NCBI GenBank assembly: GCA_900708905.1 | Contig: CAADRB010000027.1 | Location: forward strand, 1,608,288-1,672,287 | Source: Hymenolepis diminuta | Lineage: Eukaryota; Platyhelminthes; Cestoda; Cyclophyllidea; Hymenolepididae | Length of the DNA: 64,000 nt | Direction: 5' to 3' | Part shown: one piece after another, positions 34,903 through 46,575 of the stretch | How the letters are laid out: every line of letters begins with the position of its first letter | Numbering within the stretch: position 1 is the stretch's first letter | The notes under the pieces: model-generated | Database searches by the model: none | What the model was told of the DNA's origin: nothing | What the model saw: only the letters and a program-made list of their open reading frames with translations | Program-made: the position numbers and the translations under genes

Positions 34903-34956
34903 TTTTTGTTCTTACTTGATTGTTTATTAACTTCAGCTTTTCTTTGAATATAAGGA

Positions 34957-34984
34957 CGCACTTATAGAGGCCCCTTTTATGCTC
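34957..34984 (-). promoter_or_regulatory. TATA-like elements of USP-d
   Basis: The minus strand reads GCATAAAAGGGG and then CTCTATAAGTGC, about 55-80 nt before the USP-d ATG. Two candidate TATA boxes; no cap-site evidence. Confidence 0.4.
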
Positions 34985-35344
34985 TGAATCACACCCCTTT
35001 AACTAGATAGCGACGTCAAGTAGGCAATTGTCTATTTATCTTGGCACGGGCGTGGACCTTATGACTTTACCTACACTGACGTGATTTTGAACCTGTCAAG
35101 CTTTTTCTCCATTTAATAAGGCAAGATCAGATGATTTTAAAGGTGCATAAGGCCTCATGTATTTTTAAATTACTTCCCTACAGAAGCACCTTTTCTCGTT
35201 ACCTGAAAATATCGATAGTTATGTGATATGTTTTTAAAAAATTAATAGTTAACTTTAGGCAATCAATATTTAAACTCTTTCGATTATATGGTGTAAACTG
35301 TAGCTATTGAAGGCTGAATCTCTATGTATTTTCCGAAATTACCC
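34985..35344. other. Upstream flank of USP-d
   Basis: AT-rich, no gene. A TTGACGTCGC segment (CRE-like core TGACGT on the minus strand) occurs near 35,008-35,017. Confidence 0.4.
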
Positions 35345-35660
35345 TTAATTCGGTTTTTCGGCCACGGGCCGAAGTGATGTCTTCATGCCCCCATTACTCA
35401 TGTCTAGACGTGTCAGTCGATTCCTCCCTTTCAATTAGAGTCTCGTTTCATTTAAAGAACACCAGCACTCATGGCTCACGTGCATCCTTGTCATATGAAT
35501 TGTCTTTGTATTTCCACTCCCAGGCACACGCGCAGGCACAAGCTTGTCATACACCTACTCCAACGCTGTCCTCTCATCGCCTTTGTTCCTCATCTCTCTT
35601 TTATTCGCTTGGATCCGCATAATGGTTTGATCAACGCATTTTGGATATATAAATCAGATA
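35345..35660 (-). repeat. Dispersed repeat family A, copy A2
   Basis: Minus-strand copy. Landmarks are CGGTTTTTCGGCCACGGGCC with GAAGTGATG, TGTCTTTGTATTTCCACTCC, AGGCACACGCGCAGGCAC, TCGCCTTTGTTCC and GGTTTGATCAACGCATTTTG. A plus-strand frame of about 150 codons at 35,471-35,932 runs through it and is probably fortuitous. Confidence 0.7.
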
Positions 35661-36454
35661 CTATTCCAATTAATGCTTCCCAATCCACTGGCAATTTACA
35701 TATATTAACGATAGGAGATGCATCTAAATTTTCGAACGTATGCAAAACTTCTCGAAGATGGAAATTTGCAGGGACTACAGTTTACCGCCAAATGCAACGT
35801 GTACAAAGGAAGTTTGTTTTCAAACACATCATAATTAATTATACTTCTGTTATAATTACTTCAAAATTGATATTTTGCAAGAAAAATGAATCGCTAGGCC
35901 CAGCTTTTATTAGCTATCACTTTTATAGCTAAACTAATGCAAATGAAACAATCAGCGAATCTTATAAACTTTTACTATCGTAAAAATTAAAACAAAAACT
36001 TGGATTATATTTAGTGAGAATGCAAATAGGTGCAGATTTTTGCTTGGAAGAATCAAAATTTAATATAGTTGCGTTCCAAGATTTTATCAGACCGAACTCC
36101 CAATTTTTCTTTAAGCCACGAAGTTTTCATTTATAAAAAGTCCCAATCATAAATTAATCTTCTGAATAATCTTTACTTTTCAAGATGAAATGATGAAATT
36201 TCGAAACTCTTCTCTTTAATTAATGCAGTATTGTAAACAATGCGTTTGTTTATCCGAATCATATTTAAAATTCCAACGATGAGTGGGTGTGTTCATAGAA
36301 ATGACTAAATATACGCCGGAAAATTAAATATTATGCTTGTCAATTATACTAGTCCTTAAAGCAAACTTTTTTTCTGATTTTACCAGTCATTATAGCTAAT
36401 TATCTTCAAATTTCGAATAGGTAAATTGATGTTCAATGTTAATGGTACATGTGT

Positions 36455-36810
36455 GGAGTTCGCATACGGAGGCTTCCTCAGCCAATCAGCAATCACTATC
36501 CCTGCAGCTTAGCGTTGTTTGTATTTAAGGACCAAGCTCGTGGACGGCGACTCAAAAGGACCTCTGTTCGCTTAAAATTCTTACTCTCTCATATAATAAA
36601 ATTTTTACTATCTCATCGCTTACGAATCAATGAACCCTCTCTACTGCACCCCTTTCTTGCCCTCGCTACTTTGGGAACAGCCTCGATAATTTCGGGAGCA
36701 AATTTACAATAGAGGACTCTGCTAGACGCTATCTGGACTGCTTAGAAGGATTACCTAGCTTTAGGAAAAAGGCTTATTGATGTAGCATCCACTACACATG
36801 TAAATATTTA
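36455..36810 (+). repeat. Dispersed repeat family B, copy B2
   Basis: Longest copy of family B. It has AGGCTTCCTCAGCCAATCAG, TGTATTTAAGGACC, CTACTTTGGGAACAGCC, GGGAGCAAATTTACAATAGA, GGACTCTGCTAGACG and AGGAAAAAGGCTTATTGATG. Copy B1 is at 10,005 and an inverted copy B3 starts about 600 bp downstream. Confidence 0.65.
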
Positions 36811-37399
36811 GGTAAAGTACTATTAATATATTTTGTACTAATTGCGTTATGAATTGTAGGATTTTGAAATCACGACACTGACATTTCTTCATGAAATTCA
36901 CGAGGGTTAATTCTCCCACTTCAGATGAATCAAAACAGAGGCGTCATTATCACCTTCCATACCACCCGTATTTTTGATTAACGATTGTTGTTTAAATAAA
37001 CTTTTTGTAAACCTGTTTGCGTAGATTAAATATGGAAAATGATGGATTTATGCTAAATCCTCAGTTTAATCCAAATGACTAAAATTTAATTGTAAGTAAA
37101 CACTAAATTCTGCTCTCATAAACTCCATTTTGAATTCCACTTATCGAGAAAAAATCACCGAAGTATAAAATTTCATTTATAGAAATGGATATATAGAATT
37201 GATTATTCGTCTACCACTAGGATTCTACTACAGGTAGTTTTGTTTATATTTCTGATCCAACGAGATCCCGAAACATTTGAAGCTGTAACGAAATGAATTT
37301 AATAAATTTAAATTAATATCAAGTAAGCACTTTACTTTCATCTGGATCAACTATTTTTGATTTCATTAAAGTCTCGTGCTTCGTCAACACCCTGTTGTG
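36811..37399. other. Spacer between inverted family B copies
   Basis: About 590 bp of AT-rich DNA between B2 and B3. No gene recognised. Confidence 0.5.
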
Positions 37400-37640
37400 A
37401 GTTCCAAACACCACACCTAGACTAGTGTAGCAAATACTGCAGAAATAAGCCCTTTACTAAACTTAAGTAATGGTCGTAGAAGTCCAACCAGCTGGTGACA
37501 AGTACAACTAGCCTCTAGCAGAGTCCTCTAGTAAAATCGGGCCAAAAATTAGCTGGGCTACATCCAAAGTAGCAAGAACAAAGAGGGCATCTTTTGAGTC
37601 TTGCGAAAATTTGCCACATTTTTTGTTCAGGAGTTATTAA
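37400..37640 (-). repeat. Dispersed repeat family B, copy B3 (inverted)
   Basis: Reverse-complement copy of B2. CTAGCAGAGTCCTCT at 37,516-37,530 is an exact match to B2 read backwards. AATAAGCC-CTTT-CTAAA and CCAAAGTAGCAAG-A-AA blocks lie on either side in the right order. Confidence 0.6.
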
Positions 37641-38234
37641 AAGATGTTACTACAAACCTCTACTTCCTCTGTTTACTTATAAATTGACTTCATTTAGGGT
37701 TCTTTAGAGCTATTAAAAGAATTAGTCGGTTTAATAACGGTGTTTATTATTCATAACACATTGAAAAAAATTTATTTTATTCTGGTTGAAAATGTATATT
37801 TTTTATTCCAACGGTCACTCGTAGAAGTTGTATTGATTTGGTTTCACTTCCAAGAACATTTTGAACAGAAGTTAGGTACGGCAAATTTTTTCAATATCCA
37901 TCCATTTTTCAATAAAAGCAAATTCTTTAACAGAAGAGAAAAGAGAGAAGGCGGAACGGGTTAAAGAGCATGGGAACCAAGTGTTTGCATCGAATTTTAA
38001 AAATAGATATGAGCAAATAACAAAAGTAAATTAGCTGAATTATCTCCAGGCGGAGGTGGGAAAAAGCCTATAGCGGAAAAGTTCAAGTGATATGTGGTAG
38101 GAGAGGGAGGAAATGCAGTGATTTAACTTATTTTATATTCAAATGCCTCTATAAAATATTATTTTTGTAACAAATTTTAAATTTACATTTTGTTCAATAA
38201 TGATTTTGAGTAGCATTTAGGGAGTAATCTCTCA

Positions 38235-38244
38235 CCCCCCCCCC
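38235..38244 (+). repeat. Homopolymer C tract
   Basis: Ten consecutive Cs in AT-rich DNA, one of several such tracts in the window. Confidence 0.95.
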
Positions 38245-39499
38245 TCTTACAGACGTGGATACTTCATAGACTCTCCTTCAAGTTAGATTGGAGATAGAAT
38301 ACACTTTACGTGAAATACAAGTTTTAATGCATTGTCATAGGCAGCAGAAAACAAAAGCTTCTAAATGCATCCTATTGGTCCGGTTATTCAAATTCGTAAT
38401 CAATGAGATTTCAGATGAACCCCTCTATCAGGTCACTGCTGTTTATGTACGACATACGATACACTTTATGCCTTTATTAATCTCTGAAAAAAAGTTAATT
38501 ATTGAATTTTCTTGATGCACTCAAACTACTGACAAACACTGGTTTGATATTTCATGGGGAGCTTTGCAGATTTATAAAAGAATATGCGTTACGTTAATCA
38601 AAATAGATTACATCTGACCTTTGTGTATATATATGATACATGATATATGCATTGAATGTTTAAAAAGATGTCCTTGAAATTATAAAATTTTTGCGGAAGT
38701 CAGTTAACATGCATGGGAGGTATACTGAGTCTGAAAAACTGGAGAAACGTGAATTTAATCGAAAAAAATGCTATTAAATTCTCATTTATCTAAATTGCAT
38801 TCGTTTAAAAAGTTGTCCCTGTGATTTATGATTTCAACAAAATCGAACACTTTAAATGTACGTCGAATGTTTTGCTTCAAATGGTTCATTGTATATTCAT
38901 TCATAAGTAAAAGAGAGTCACGTTATTTTCAGTGGGCGTTGGTTGATCTCTGCCAAGAGTCTCACGCATAGCTATTGTTTTAACTTGAATGATAATATGT
39001 ACTAACTTGAGGTGTTTGTAAAAATTACGGGCGTCTATCGTTGATTGTGAAAGATTCAAATAACTTTTCAATGAAAAAATTTCTTTATTACGCGTTGATG
39101 AGGTAAGAAAATGGAATAAATGGTTGTCTTGCACTTCTAAAACATGAAAGTCACCAGATAATTGAATAACTTTTGAGTAATCCGAAGTTTTTGCTTAGTT
39201 GAATAATGGGTGGGAGAACAAATAATAAATGTTAAATGTTCATTTTGTACTATTTAACAACACCCCCCGCCCTCCCTCGAAAAGCTTGCATTCTCAGTGA
39301 CCTCTATTGGCTGTGATTCTGAAGAAAAATTTGAATTAATAACCCAATAAGGAATGAATGGAGTAGGGATCGATTACACGTAATACTTAACTCGAAATAC
39401 CAAGAATCTAACTCTGTTTGTATTTTGGAAGCGCCGAGCTGTCCACTTTTTGTAAAAATTTAAGTCCTAGTATATTCAAAGTGCTAATTTTAGATTTTG

Positions 39500-39544
39500 A
39501 CCCCTGACCTCAAGGGTGAGCTCATGTACCCGTTGTTCAGGGGT
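39500..39544. repeat. Inverted repeat
   Basis: ACCCCTGA at 39,500-39,507 and TCAGGGGT at 39,537-39,544 are exact complements with a 29-nt loop holding TGACCTCAAGGGTGA. A TATAAAAA motif follows about 40 nt later. No gene is seen downstream. Confidence 0.45.
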
Positions 39545-41984
39545 TAGTGACCAGTTAACTGAGAAATTAATTGTGACACCTCTATAAAAACCTCCCTTTA
39601 GACAGCTCTAAATAGCTTGCTGGTATTTGTTATGTTTAAAAACTCTTATTTCTGTGAGCTTATTTTTCCCTGTCATATATTTCAAAGAATGCCAAGAAAT
39701 TATGACCTAATTTCAGTGTCTATTTTATTCTAATTTTTCGTTAAGAGGACTAATTCATGAAACCCATAAGGTACTGTGGAGAATTACGATAACTTAAATA
39801 AACAACCCCTGGAAAGAAAATTTCTTGAATAATATTCCAAAAAATTCAGCTCCGAATAGGAATTTTCTCGCATCTTAGAGGTTACGATGAAATTTTATTA
39901 TTTTTCTACCTCCTTATCATCGTTTTTAATAAGTACGTCTGGTTGTGGCATTCACAGAAGGATAAACGATGGCTGTTGAACCAATGACTTCTGAATTTAT
40001 AAACATACACGTTGACTGTATCAGTGCTAAAAGTTGAATCTTCTTTAATCCTGTAATTGGTAGAAATTTTGATCCAAAGTCAATATCCTTTTCCTCTCAG
40101 TACATACCTCTTGGCCCATGTTGAGTCGAGGATTTGGAGATCCGCTTTGTATCATTATTCCTACAACCAATTCTACTTTTTTGTTTGACCAGTTTTACGA
40201 TGTCACTTTGAAAATTCGAGTTAGACAAGGGCCTTTTGTCGCTTTTCACGGATAATTCTATTATCTTCAAATAAGTGAGTTGCTAATATTACGTGTTGAG
40301 ATGGTGAGAAAATTTATTAAAGGAATGATTGTTGATGTAAAAGTGAAAACAGAGCTCTGGTTCAAAGCTTTTGGAAATTTTACCAAGTCTCAAACTTTGC
40401 GGAAATATTTTGCCTGTCATTATATTTGCATTTCCACGGTTTTAAACCCTTTAAATCATACAAATATGTTATGAACAATATGAAATTAAGATTGACTGAT
40501 TACTTGAAAGGAAATATCTATTTAATTTGACCTCACTACTATGGTAGGTTATTGTAACAATTAAATTCTCGTTGAAAGCTACTGAACTTAAGTCATTTAA
40601 TGGGACAGATAATTACAGGACTACTATCCCACAAACTCAACAATGTGTTTTTTAATGGGTGTCTACGTGTTCGACGGAACCGTCTAAACATAATCTCGGA
40701 GGTCATACAAACAAAATGGATAATCATGGATCTTTTAGTTACCTAGTAACTCACAGGAATGAAGAATTTTATTAATGTAAAGATTCATACTATTTATGGT
40801 TTTACTCAAATTTTTAAAATAGAAAGTTGCTTGGCGTCTGCGTCTGTAGACAGATGTTGGTTCAAGTATCCCTCTTTTTTGCTTCTAATGGCCTTTACCA
40901 CACAAAAAGATGGAGAAGTATGAATTATTACTTCGACGTCCGTCACAGATTCAAACAATCTTTTTTATAAAAAATAATAAGGTTTGGTTTTGGTTTATGC
41001 ATTTTCCATTTGGTCACCTACATATTTTCAAATAAATTATGGAAGGTAGCCCGAAATCCCTTCATTTATGAAGCCCTCTGCTAAAAGCATTGTGGCATAA
41101 ATAAATATTTCATTTGAAGGAGGATTCCAACACGCCATTAACTTCCTTGACCCCAATACTCCTATGAATTCCTAATCCATATTTCAACTTAAGATGGTTT
41201 ACCCAAATAGAAGGGCATAATTCGTATCGAATTTCAATAGCCCCATGTATTAAGGAACGTTAATTTAGATTATCTCACTTCCACGAGTAGGTCTGGCTTT
41301 TCTCCGGCCCATTTCCCCGCGTAGAATAGTGGGTTTCCGCCCAAATTGTCTCTTGAATTCATCTTGAGGGCTTTTAAAAATATGGAAGAGTTATATAGTT
41401 TTTAATTAATTACATGGAATGTTAACCTCAAATCAACTGATGCATTCTTCAAGCAAAAAACCCCAATCGGAGAATCTACTTGGGTTTATTCTTATCAATA
41501 ATTTAATGGAAAACCAATTGGTCCTTTAGATTTTTTGATGGAGAAGATATGTATTTCACTTGAAATTTGTTTTCGTTCTTCGTTTATAAAAAGAACCAAA
41601 TCAAATCAGCCGTGAGTAAGTTTTTGCAATGATATTTAACTAAAACAATGTTGAAGATTTCACAAAATTGGCGAATCAGGATGTATAAACCTGAAAGAGT
41701 AAAATTAAACGAAAAAATGCCAATTTTTATCAATAAAGCAATTAACCTTTAACATATACACTACCATATTTAACAGCTGCATCATTATTTATCTGGGCTT
41801 TGTTCCAGTTTTTATCGCTTAGAAAACGGTTAAAATTAAGGCCCAAAAGTTTAATACACTTTATGGACCTGCAAATTAATATTCTTATTAACATTATAAT
41901 AATGCATCCATTGCACTACTCCTTATTTTATTACTGGAATGATCTTGAAGGGTGACCCTCCATATATTTCCAAAACTACGCCTT

Positions 41985-42340
41985 ATTCGCATCCTCTACG
42001 ACGCAGAACTCCCATCTGTCATGTCTTTCGCCTCCCCCCCCCCTTTCTATAACCATCCCTCACGCGTGTTCTTGTCCAAATGACCCAATATAAACAGCTT
42101 TTGTATTTCCATACACACACACACATACATATAAACACACACACGCAGGCACATGCTGGTCATACACTGCTCTAACGTTGTCATCTCAATGCCTTTGTTC
42201 CCTATCTCCCTCTTACCCGCTTGAACCCTCACAGTGGTTTGATCAATACATTTTGTCCTAGTCATCTCTTGGTGTTCTGATCAGTAACTGTCGTTCCTGT
42301 TGTTAGTTGCTAGCACCAGTTGTTAGTTGCTACTCTAACC
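41985..42340 (-). repeat. Dispersed repeat family A, copy A3
   Basis: Minus-strand copy with a C10 tract at 42,034-42,043 and a CA microsatellite at 42,113-42,146. The segment 42,163-42,340 matches A5 (52,272-52,450) almost base for base, with only a handful of differences by eye, so these two copies are recent or gene-converted. Confidence 0.8.
42113..42146. repeat. CA microsatellite inside repeat A3
   Basis: Interrupted (CA)n tract. The same site is (TG)n in copy A6 at 54,112-54,139. Confidence 0.85.
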
Positions 42341-42632
42341 CCAGCAATCTAATACGGACAAAAATCCCACATCACTCAAACTGAGAGTAAAAGAGGCATA
42401 AGATACCAAATTTAATAAATATTATTTTAATTATTTATAACTTTCCCCCAGTATTTTTATTTTTAAAATAATCAACATTTGAAAAAGTGTTTTTATTTGC
42501 TATATACATATTTACTGTAAAATGATTACATTTTCTATCGAGGTTATTCAGGGAATTTAAGTTTAAATACTGAAGAATTAAAAATAATAATTTGAATTTT
42601 AAAACAGTTGGAAAATATTAATAAATGCGATT

Positions 42633-43148
42633 TTAGGAGCTCACAAAGGACAAGGTTCGACAAGATGGAGGAACAACCAAGACGGGTAGACTAGAATGTA
42701 ATAGGAGATATCGTGAGACATTTCCAAGAAGTGTTCTTCTAAAGTTACCGGAGCCTCGGCATCCAATCACAACAAGATTCGCTTGCAAATCAGCTGCCAA
42801 ACTTAAAACTGCTTCCCCCACCGAAGTATTAGCAAGAATTTCAGTTTTGAAGTCGGTTACTCCAGCAATTTCTGCTAACTTCTTGTAGCTATCACTTATT
42901 GCGCCGGTATCAGTGAAATCAAGTGAGAAATCATGAACTGTTTGTGCGAGAACTGGTGGGTTATCCACAGTCACAATCATATCGCGACGAATGGACTTGG
43001 GTTTCAAGACATGAACGAAGTAGACGAAGTCATTATTTTTGTAGATATACTTCACGTACCACTTGAAAGCTCGATGGCAATTTATACTCCCATCAACTGG
43101 AATTATTACTCGTCTTCCAATGTCACTGTTAGTGATATTCATCGCCAT
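42633..43148 (-). CDS. Universal stress protein, subgroup 2 (USP-e)
   Basis: An intronless USP of 171 residues. It starts MAMNITNSDIGRRVIIPVDG, with a second in-frame Met at residue 3. Blocks are RAFKWYVKYIYKNNDFVYF, TEILANTSVGEAVLSLAADL and SSLPVLVVPP. The nucleotide loop GCRGSGNFRRTLLGNVSRY keeps the exact G-x2-G-x9-G spacing but ends in Asn rather than Ser/Thr. It is the copy closest to a canonical nucleotide-binding USP, and its nearest relative is USP-f, 1.9 kb upstream. A TATTTAAG element sits about 45 nt before the ATG. The 3' flank is A/T-rich with several ATTTA motifs. Confidence 0.92.
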   Translation of the reverse strand: MAMNITNSDIGRRVIIPVDGSINCHRAFKWYVKYIYKNNDFVYFVHVLKPKSIRRDMIVTVDNPPVLAQTVHDFSLDFTDTGAISDSYKKLAEIAGVTDFKTEILANTSVGEAVLSLAADLQANLVVIGCRGSGNFRRTLLGNVSRYLLLHSSLPVLVVPPSCRTLSFVSS

Positions 43149-45002
43149 AATTTCTTGGAAAATTATGAATTTTTACTTAATATCACATCTTAAATACTAA
43201 GAATTTGACCGCGCCCTAGGGTGTGGGTGTAGCTTTCATTCTCTGTCATGTGTTTGTATTTATTCATGTTTTCCATATATTTTGAGGGCAAGATTTAGTC
43301 ATTTTATCTCTTTTGTGCTTTGATTATTAGATAAAACATATTAATAGTGACGACGCCTCATTTTCTTGAATCTACGAAGGTCAAAAAATTCTATTACTTA
43401 GCAGGAAACGAAACGGTTAATTTAAATTATATGCCCAAAGTGGTATGCATCGGTCCAATCGGAACGTAAACTACTGATTGCCATCCAAACTCTAGCTTAT
43501 AGAACTTATGTAAATGCAATCTGAATCAACAGATTAGTGACAACCCAAGCACAAAACAATTAATAAGAGGTATGATCGCGTATCTGCATCATCAACACCT
43601 CCTACTTCTTGTTTGTGCTCTCTTGCTCCAATGCAATGTTTATATATTTACAATCAACATTATTCTGACATAGACTTTCGTGCTACAACTAAATTCTCCT
43701 TCCCATTTACCTCTATCTCTCCAAAAATATGCTCAGGCACGGGCTGAAAACCGTAATCAAGAAGCTTATTCTATTTAATAAGTTTCGTTCAGCATAATTG
43801 TATAATTCTAATCTTATATATTATTAAATTGAGAAATTTCAATGGAATCGAAGGGTTAAAAGAAAGTTAAGGGAAGGAGATGTCAAATAGGAAATTACTC
43901 TTTCAGTACTTAGATGGCTAGTAAAGCGTAATTTGCCTATTTTCAAAATTTGAGGGAAGTTATATCGACAGGGAAAGGTTATGCCGAAAGCAACAATTTT
44001 GAAACATTCCGACTTCTAATGGGTAAATCCCAGCGAAACACAAATTGTAAATATTTTCACTCAGGTAATTTTACTTATTCTGTTTCGATACGTAATTTAA
44101 TAGTCGGGTTCATCTTTATCAATTAATGTATTTATATTATTATTTAACTCTGATATACTTACACATATTTGGTGAACTTTATGATGCTACTTATTAAATT
44201 TTTAATTATTGAATATATTTTCCTTTTTACAAAAAGATTACTTAATCATAAAATACCATTCAAGCGGCAAGTCGACCATTATTTTATTAAGATTAGCACC
44301 TCAAAGCAGATAACTTGTTGTTTGTAGTAATTTTTGAAAGCTGCAATTTATAAATTTGAGTAAATTTCAAAGTGTTTCAAAAGACATTGCACCAGGGACT
44401 GCTAATTAGAGATTTAAAGTTCCATCAAACCTCTGATTTCTTAATTATTTACCAACTTGTATTAAATTCATTGGTGTCTGATTTTTTGAAAATTGCCAAA
44501 TTATGTAATAATCACTAAGTCATTATTTAATTATTTAATAATGCAAAAATATATGATATGTAGCAATATGAGCAATATTCTTTAATAATTAATAATGCAT
44601 TAAATATTGAATGACAGCTTTCTGCACTGCATAAAGGAATCATAGTTTACGTTCAATTATTTTCCTTATGTATAATCTCATTAATTGGCATAATAATTTA
44701 ATTTGTAGTCCAATTAACGCTTGTTTATATGATATAACATAACAAGAAAATGTTTTCCGTTAGCAAAAATGTCTTTGTATTCGTATTCCACGTTCTTAAA
44801 TAAGGCCTAATAATTACATATCTTCGAAACCAGTTCAAGGAGATTGTCAATTTTGGCAACTATATCACGTGAATATGGTAAAATAATAGTATTTATCCCA
44901 TTTACAAATAAATGATCAATTAAATTAATTTATTATAAATACTGTAATGCAATGATTGTTATAACAGGAAGAAATGTAATAAATACTTTAAATAAATACA
45001 GT
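43149..45002. other. Spacer between USP-e and USP-f
   Basis: AT-rich, about 1.85 kb. The minus strand just upstream of USP-e has ACACCC and TATTTAAG motifs. No gene or clear repeat. Confidence 0.6.
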
Positions 45003-45509
45003 TTAGCCCGCAATAGTAATTGATGTACTACGATCTGCAGCAGGAACCATTAGGACAGGTATACTAGAATGAGTGACAAGATATCGTGAAATATCACCGA
45101 GCAGTGTTCGTCGAAATGCTCCAGCACTTCGACTTCCAACAATGATCATGTTAGCCTGGCACTCTGTTGCCAAACGCAGAACAGCTTCACCAACCGAAGA
45201 ATCTGCCAAGATCTCAGTTTTGAATTCACTCACACCCGCTGTCTCCGCTAACTTGGCATATTTTGTTGTCGTTGCAGCAGCATCATTAAAATTTAGGGAA
45301 AAATCATTCGTCGCTTGAGCTAAATTTTCTGGATTATCAACGGTCAGAACCATATTTCTATGTGACGACTTTGGCTGCATGACATGCGCAAAAAAGACAA
45401 AGTCATTCTTTCTGTATATGTATTTCACATACCAGTTGAAGGCTCGCTGACAGTTTGAGCTCCCGTCCACCGCGATAACTATACGCCTTCCGATTGGCTC
45501 GTTACTCAT
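45003..45509 (-). CDS. Universal stress protein, subgroup 2 (USP-f)
   Basis: An intronless 168-residue USP. It begins MSNEPIGRRIVIAVDGSSNC with the conserved aspartate, then RAFNWYVKYIYRKNDFVFF, TEILADSSVGEAVLRLATEC and HSSIPVLMVP. The nucleotide loop is GSRSAGAFRRTLLGDISRY: the second glycine is serine and the last pair is G-D, but spacing is kept. It is clearly paralogous to USP-e. The 3' flank right after the stop carries TATTTATTTAAAGTATTTA, resembling AU-rich instability elements. A TATATAAT box lies about 62-70 nt before the ATG. This is the last recognisable member of the array. Confidence 0.92.
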   Translation of the reverse strand: MSNEPIGRRIVIAVDGSSNCQRAFNWYVKYIYRKNDFVFFAHVMQPKSSHRNMVLTVDNPENLAQATNDFSLNFNDAAATTTKYAKLAETAGVSEFKTEILADSSVGEAVLRLATECQANMIIVGSRSAGAFRRTLLGDISRYLVTHSSIPVLMVPAADRSTSITIAG

Positions 45510-45570
45510 AACTTAAACTAATCTTGACAACTGTTAGTAAACTGATAAAATGTTCCTAAAAATTCTTATT

Positions 45571-45578
45571 ATATATAA
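45571..45578 (-). promoter_or_regulatory. TATA box of USP-f
   Basis: TATTATATATAATA-type sequence on the minus strand about 65 nt before the start codon. Confidence 0.4.
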
Positions 45579-46189
45579 TATATTCTTATTCACGTTATAG
45601 GAAATGAGTTGTGGTGTTAAGCCAATCCCTTCTTCGCATATATTAGGGTAACATTGCACTTATATTACAATCTTGCGATGAAATTTTCAAAGAAACGTGC
45701 AATTTAAACCAGCACGTGGTGTTGAGCTATTGCAAGGCGGACTCACAAATCATACAAGTCATTTCATAAATGTTGAGGTGTATATTAGGCATTTTTCGGC
45801 GCAAATGTCAGTGTTTGATCTTGAAAATAATGTCTACCACGCAAAAATGATTGAAATTAGGTCCCCTTAAAGAAATATATTCTAAATGATATTCACTTTG
45901 AGTGAATTCCCTCTGTTCTGCTATGTTAATACCACGTAGGTTCATCATGATTTCTTCGATTTTGGAAGAAAAACCGATTTGAATTGGCAAGACCGACCGT
46001 CCCGATTTATCAATGAGCCAATAAGAACCGAACGTAATGGAAAAATTCGCTCTGTAATACAGGGAATGAATAATGAAATTTGAATCTTGAAACTTGAATC
46101 AAGTGACAAAAAGTAAATAAAGTAAAATTCCAATCTTACTCCCAAAATCTTTTCTATCCTCTTCGCTTTATCCCCTTTGATCTTTAATG
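45579..46189. other. Upstream flank of USP-f
   Basis: No gene recognised. A short minus frame at 45,945-46,145 is not convincing. Confidence 0.5.
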
Positions 46190-46575
46190 CTGTTGGGATT
46201 AGGGTGATAGCACATCAACAGTAGCAAGCACAAGCTCCAAGAAGTAGAGCACAAAGAGCCGCATAGACCAATATGTATTGAAAACCACGAGGGGAATTCG
46301 AGCAAGTAAGAGAGATGAGGAAAACAGAAGAACAGGGGAAAGCTTAGGATCCGGTGAAAGACGAGCTTGTCTGCCAGCGAGTCACTTGAGCAAGGACGCG
46401 TGTGAGGGTATGGGTGTAGATGCTCTTCTAAACGAAGCGAGATAGTAATACAAAGGGGGAATGGATAAACGCGTCTGGACATGAAAGGTAGGTGTTTGAG
46501 TCATATGGACATAGAGAAATCACTGCGGCTTCGAAGTATTGTCATAGAGAATGCGAATAAAAAGTAATTCTGTAA
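46190..46575 (+). repeat. Dispersed repeat family A, copy A4
   Basis: Plus-strand copy. CACTTGAGCAAGGACGCGTG, GTGTAGATGCTCTTCTAAAC, TCTGGACATGAAAGGTAGG and ATCACTGCGGCTTCGAAG match A1 in order. The left part is more diverged. Confidence 0.65.

Larger units (their letters stand above)
37641..41984. other. Intergenic inside the USP array, no gene recognised
   Basis: About 4.3 kb of AT-rich DNA. It contains a C10 tract at 38,235-38,244, C6 at 39,263-39,268, an inverted repeat at 39,500-39,544 and short frames without domains. Confidence 0.55.

Noticed and set aside
35471..35932. 153-codon plus-strand open frame
   Set aside because: It runs through repeat A2, whose other copies do not keep this frame; the composition looks like translated repeat DNA.
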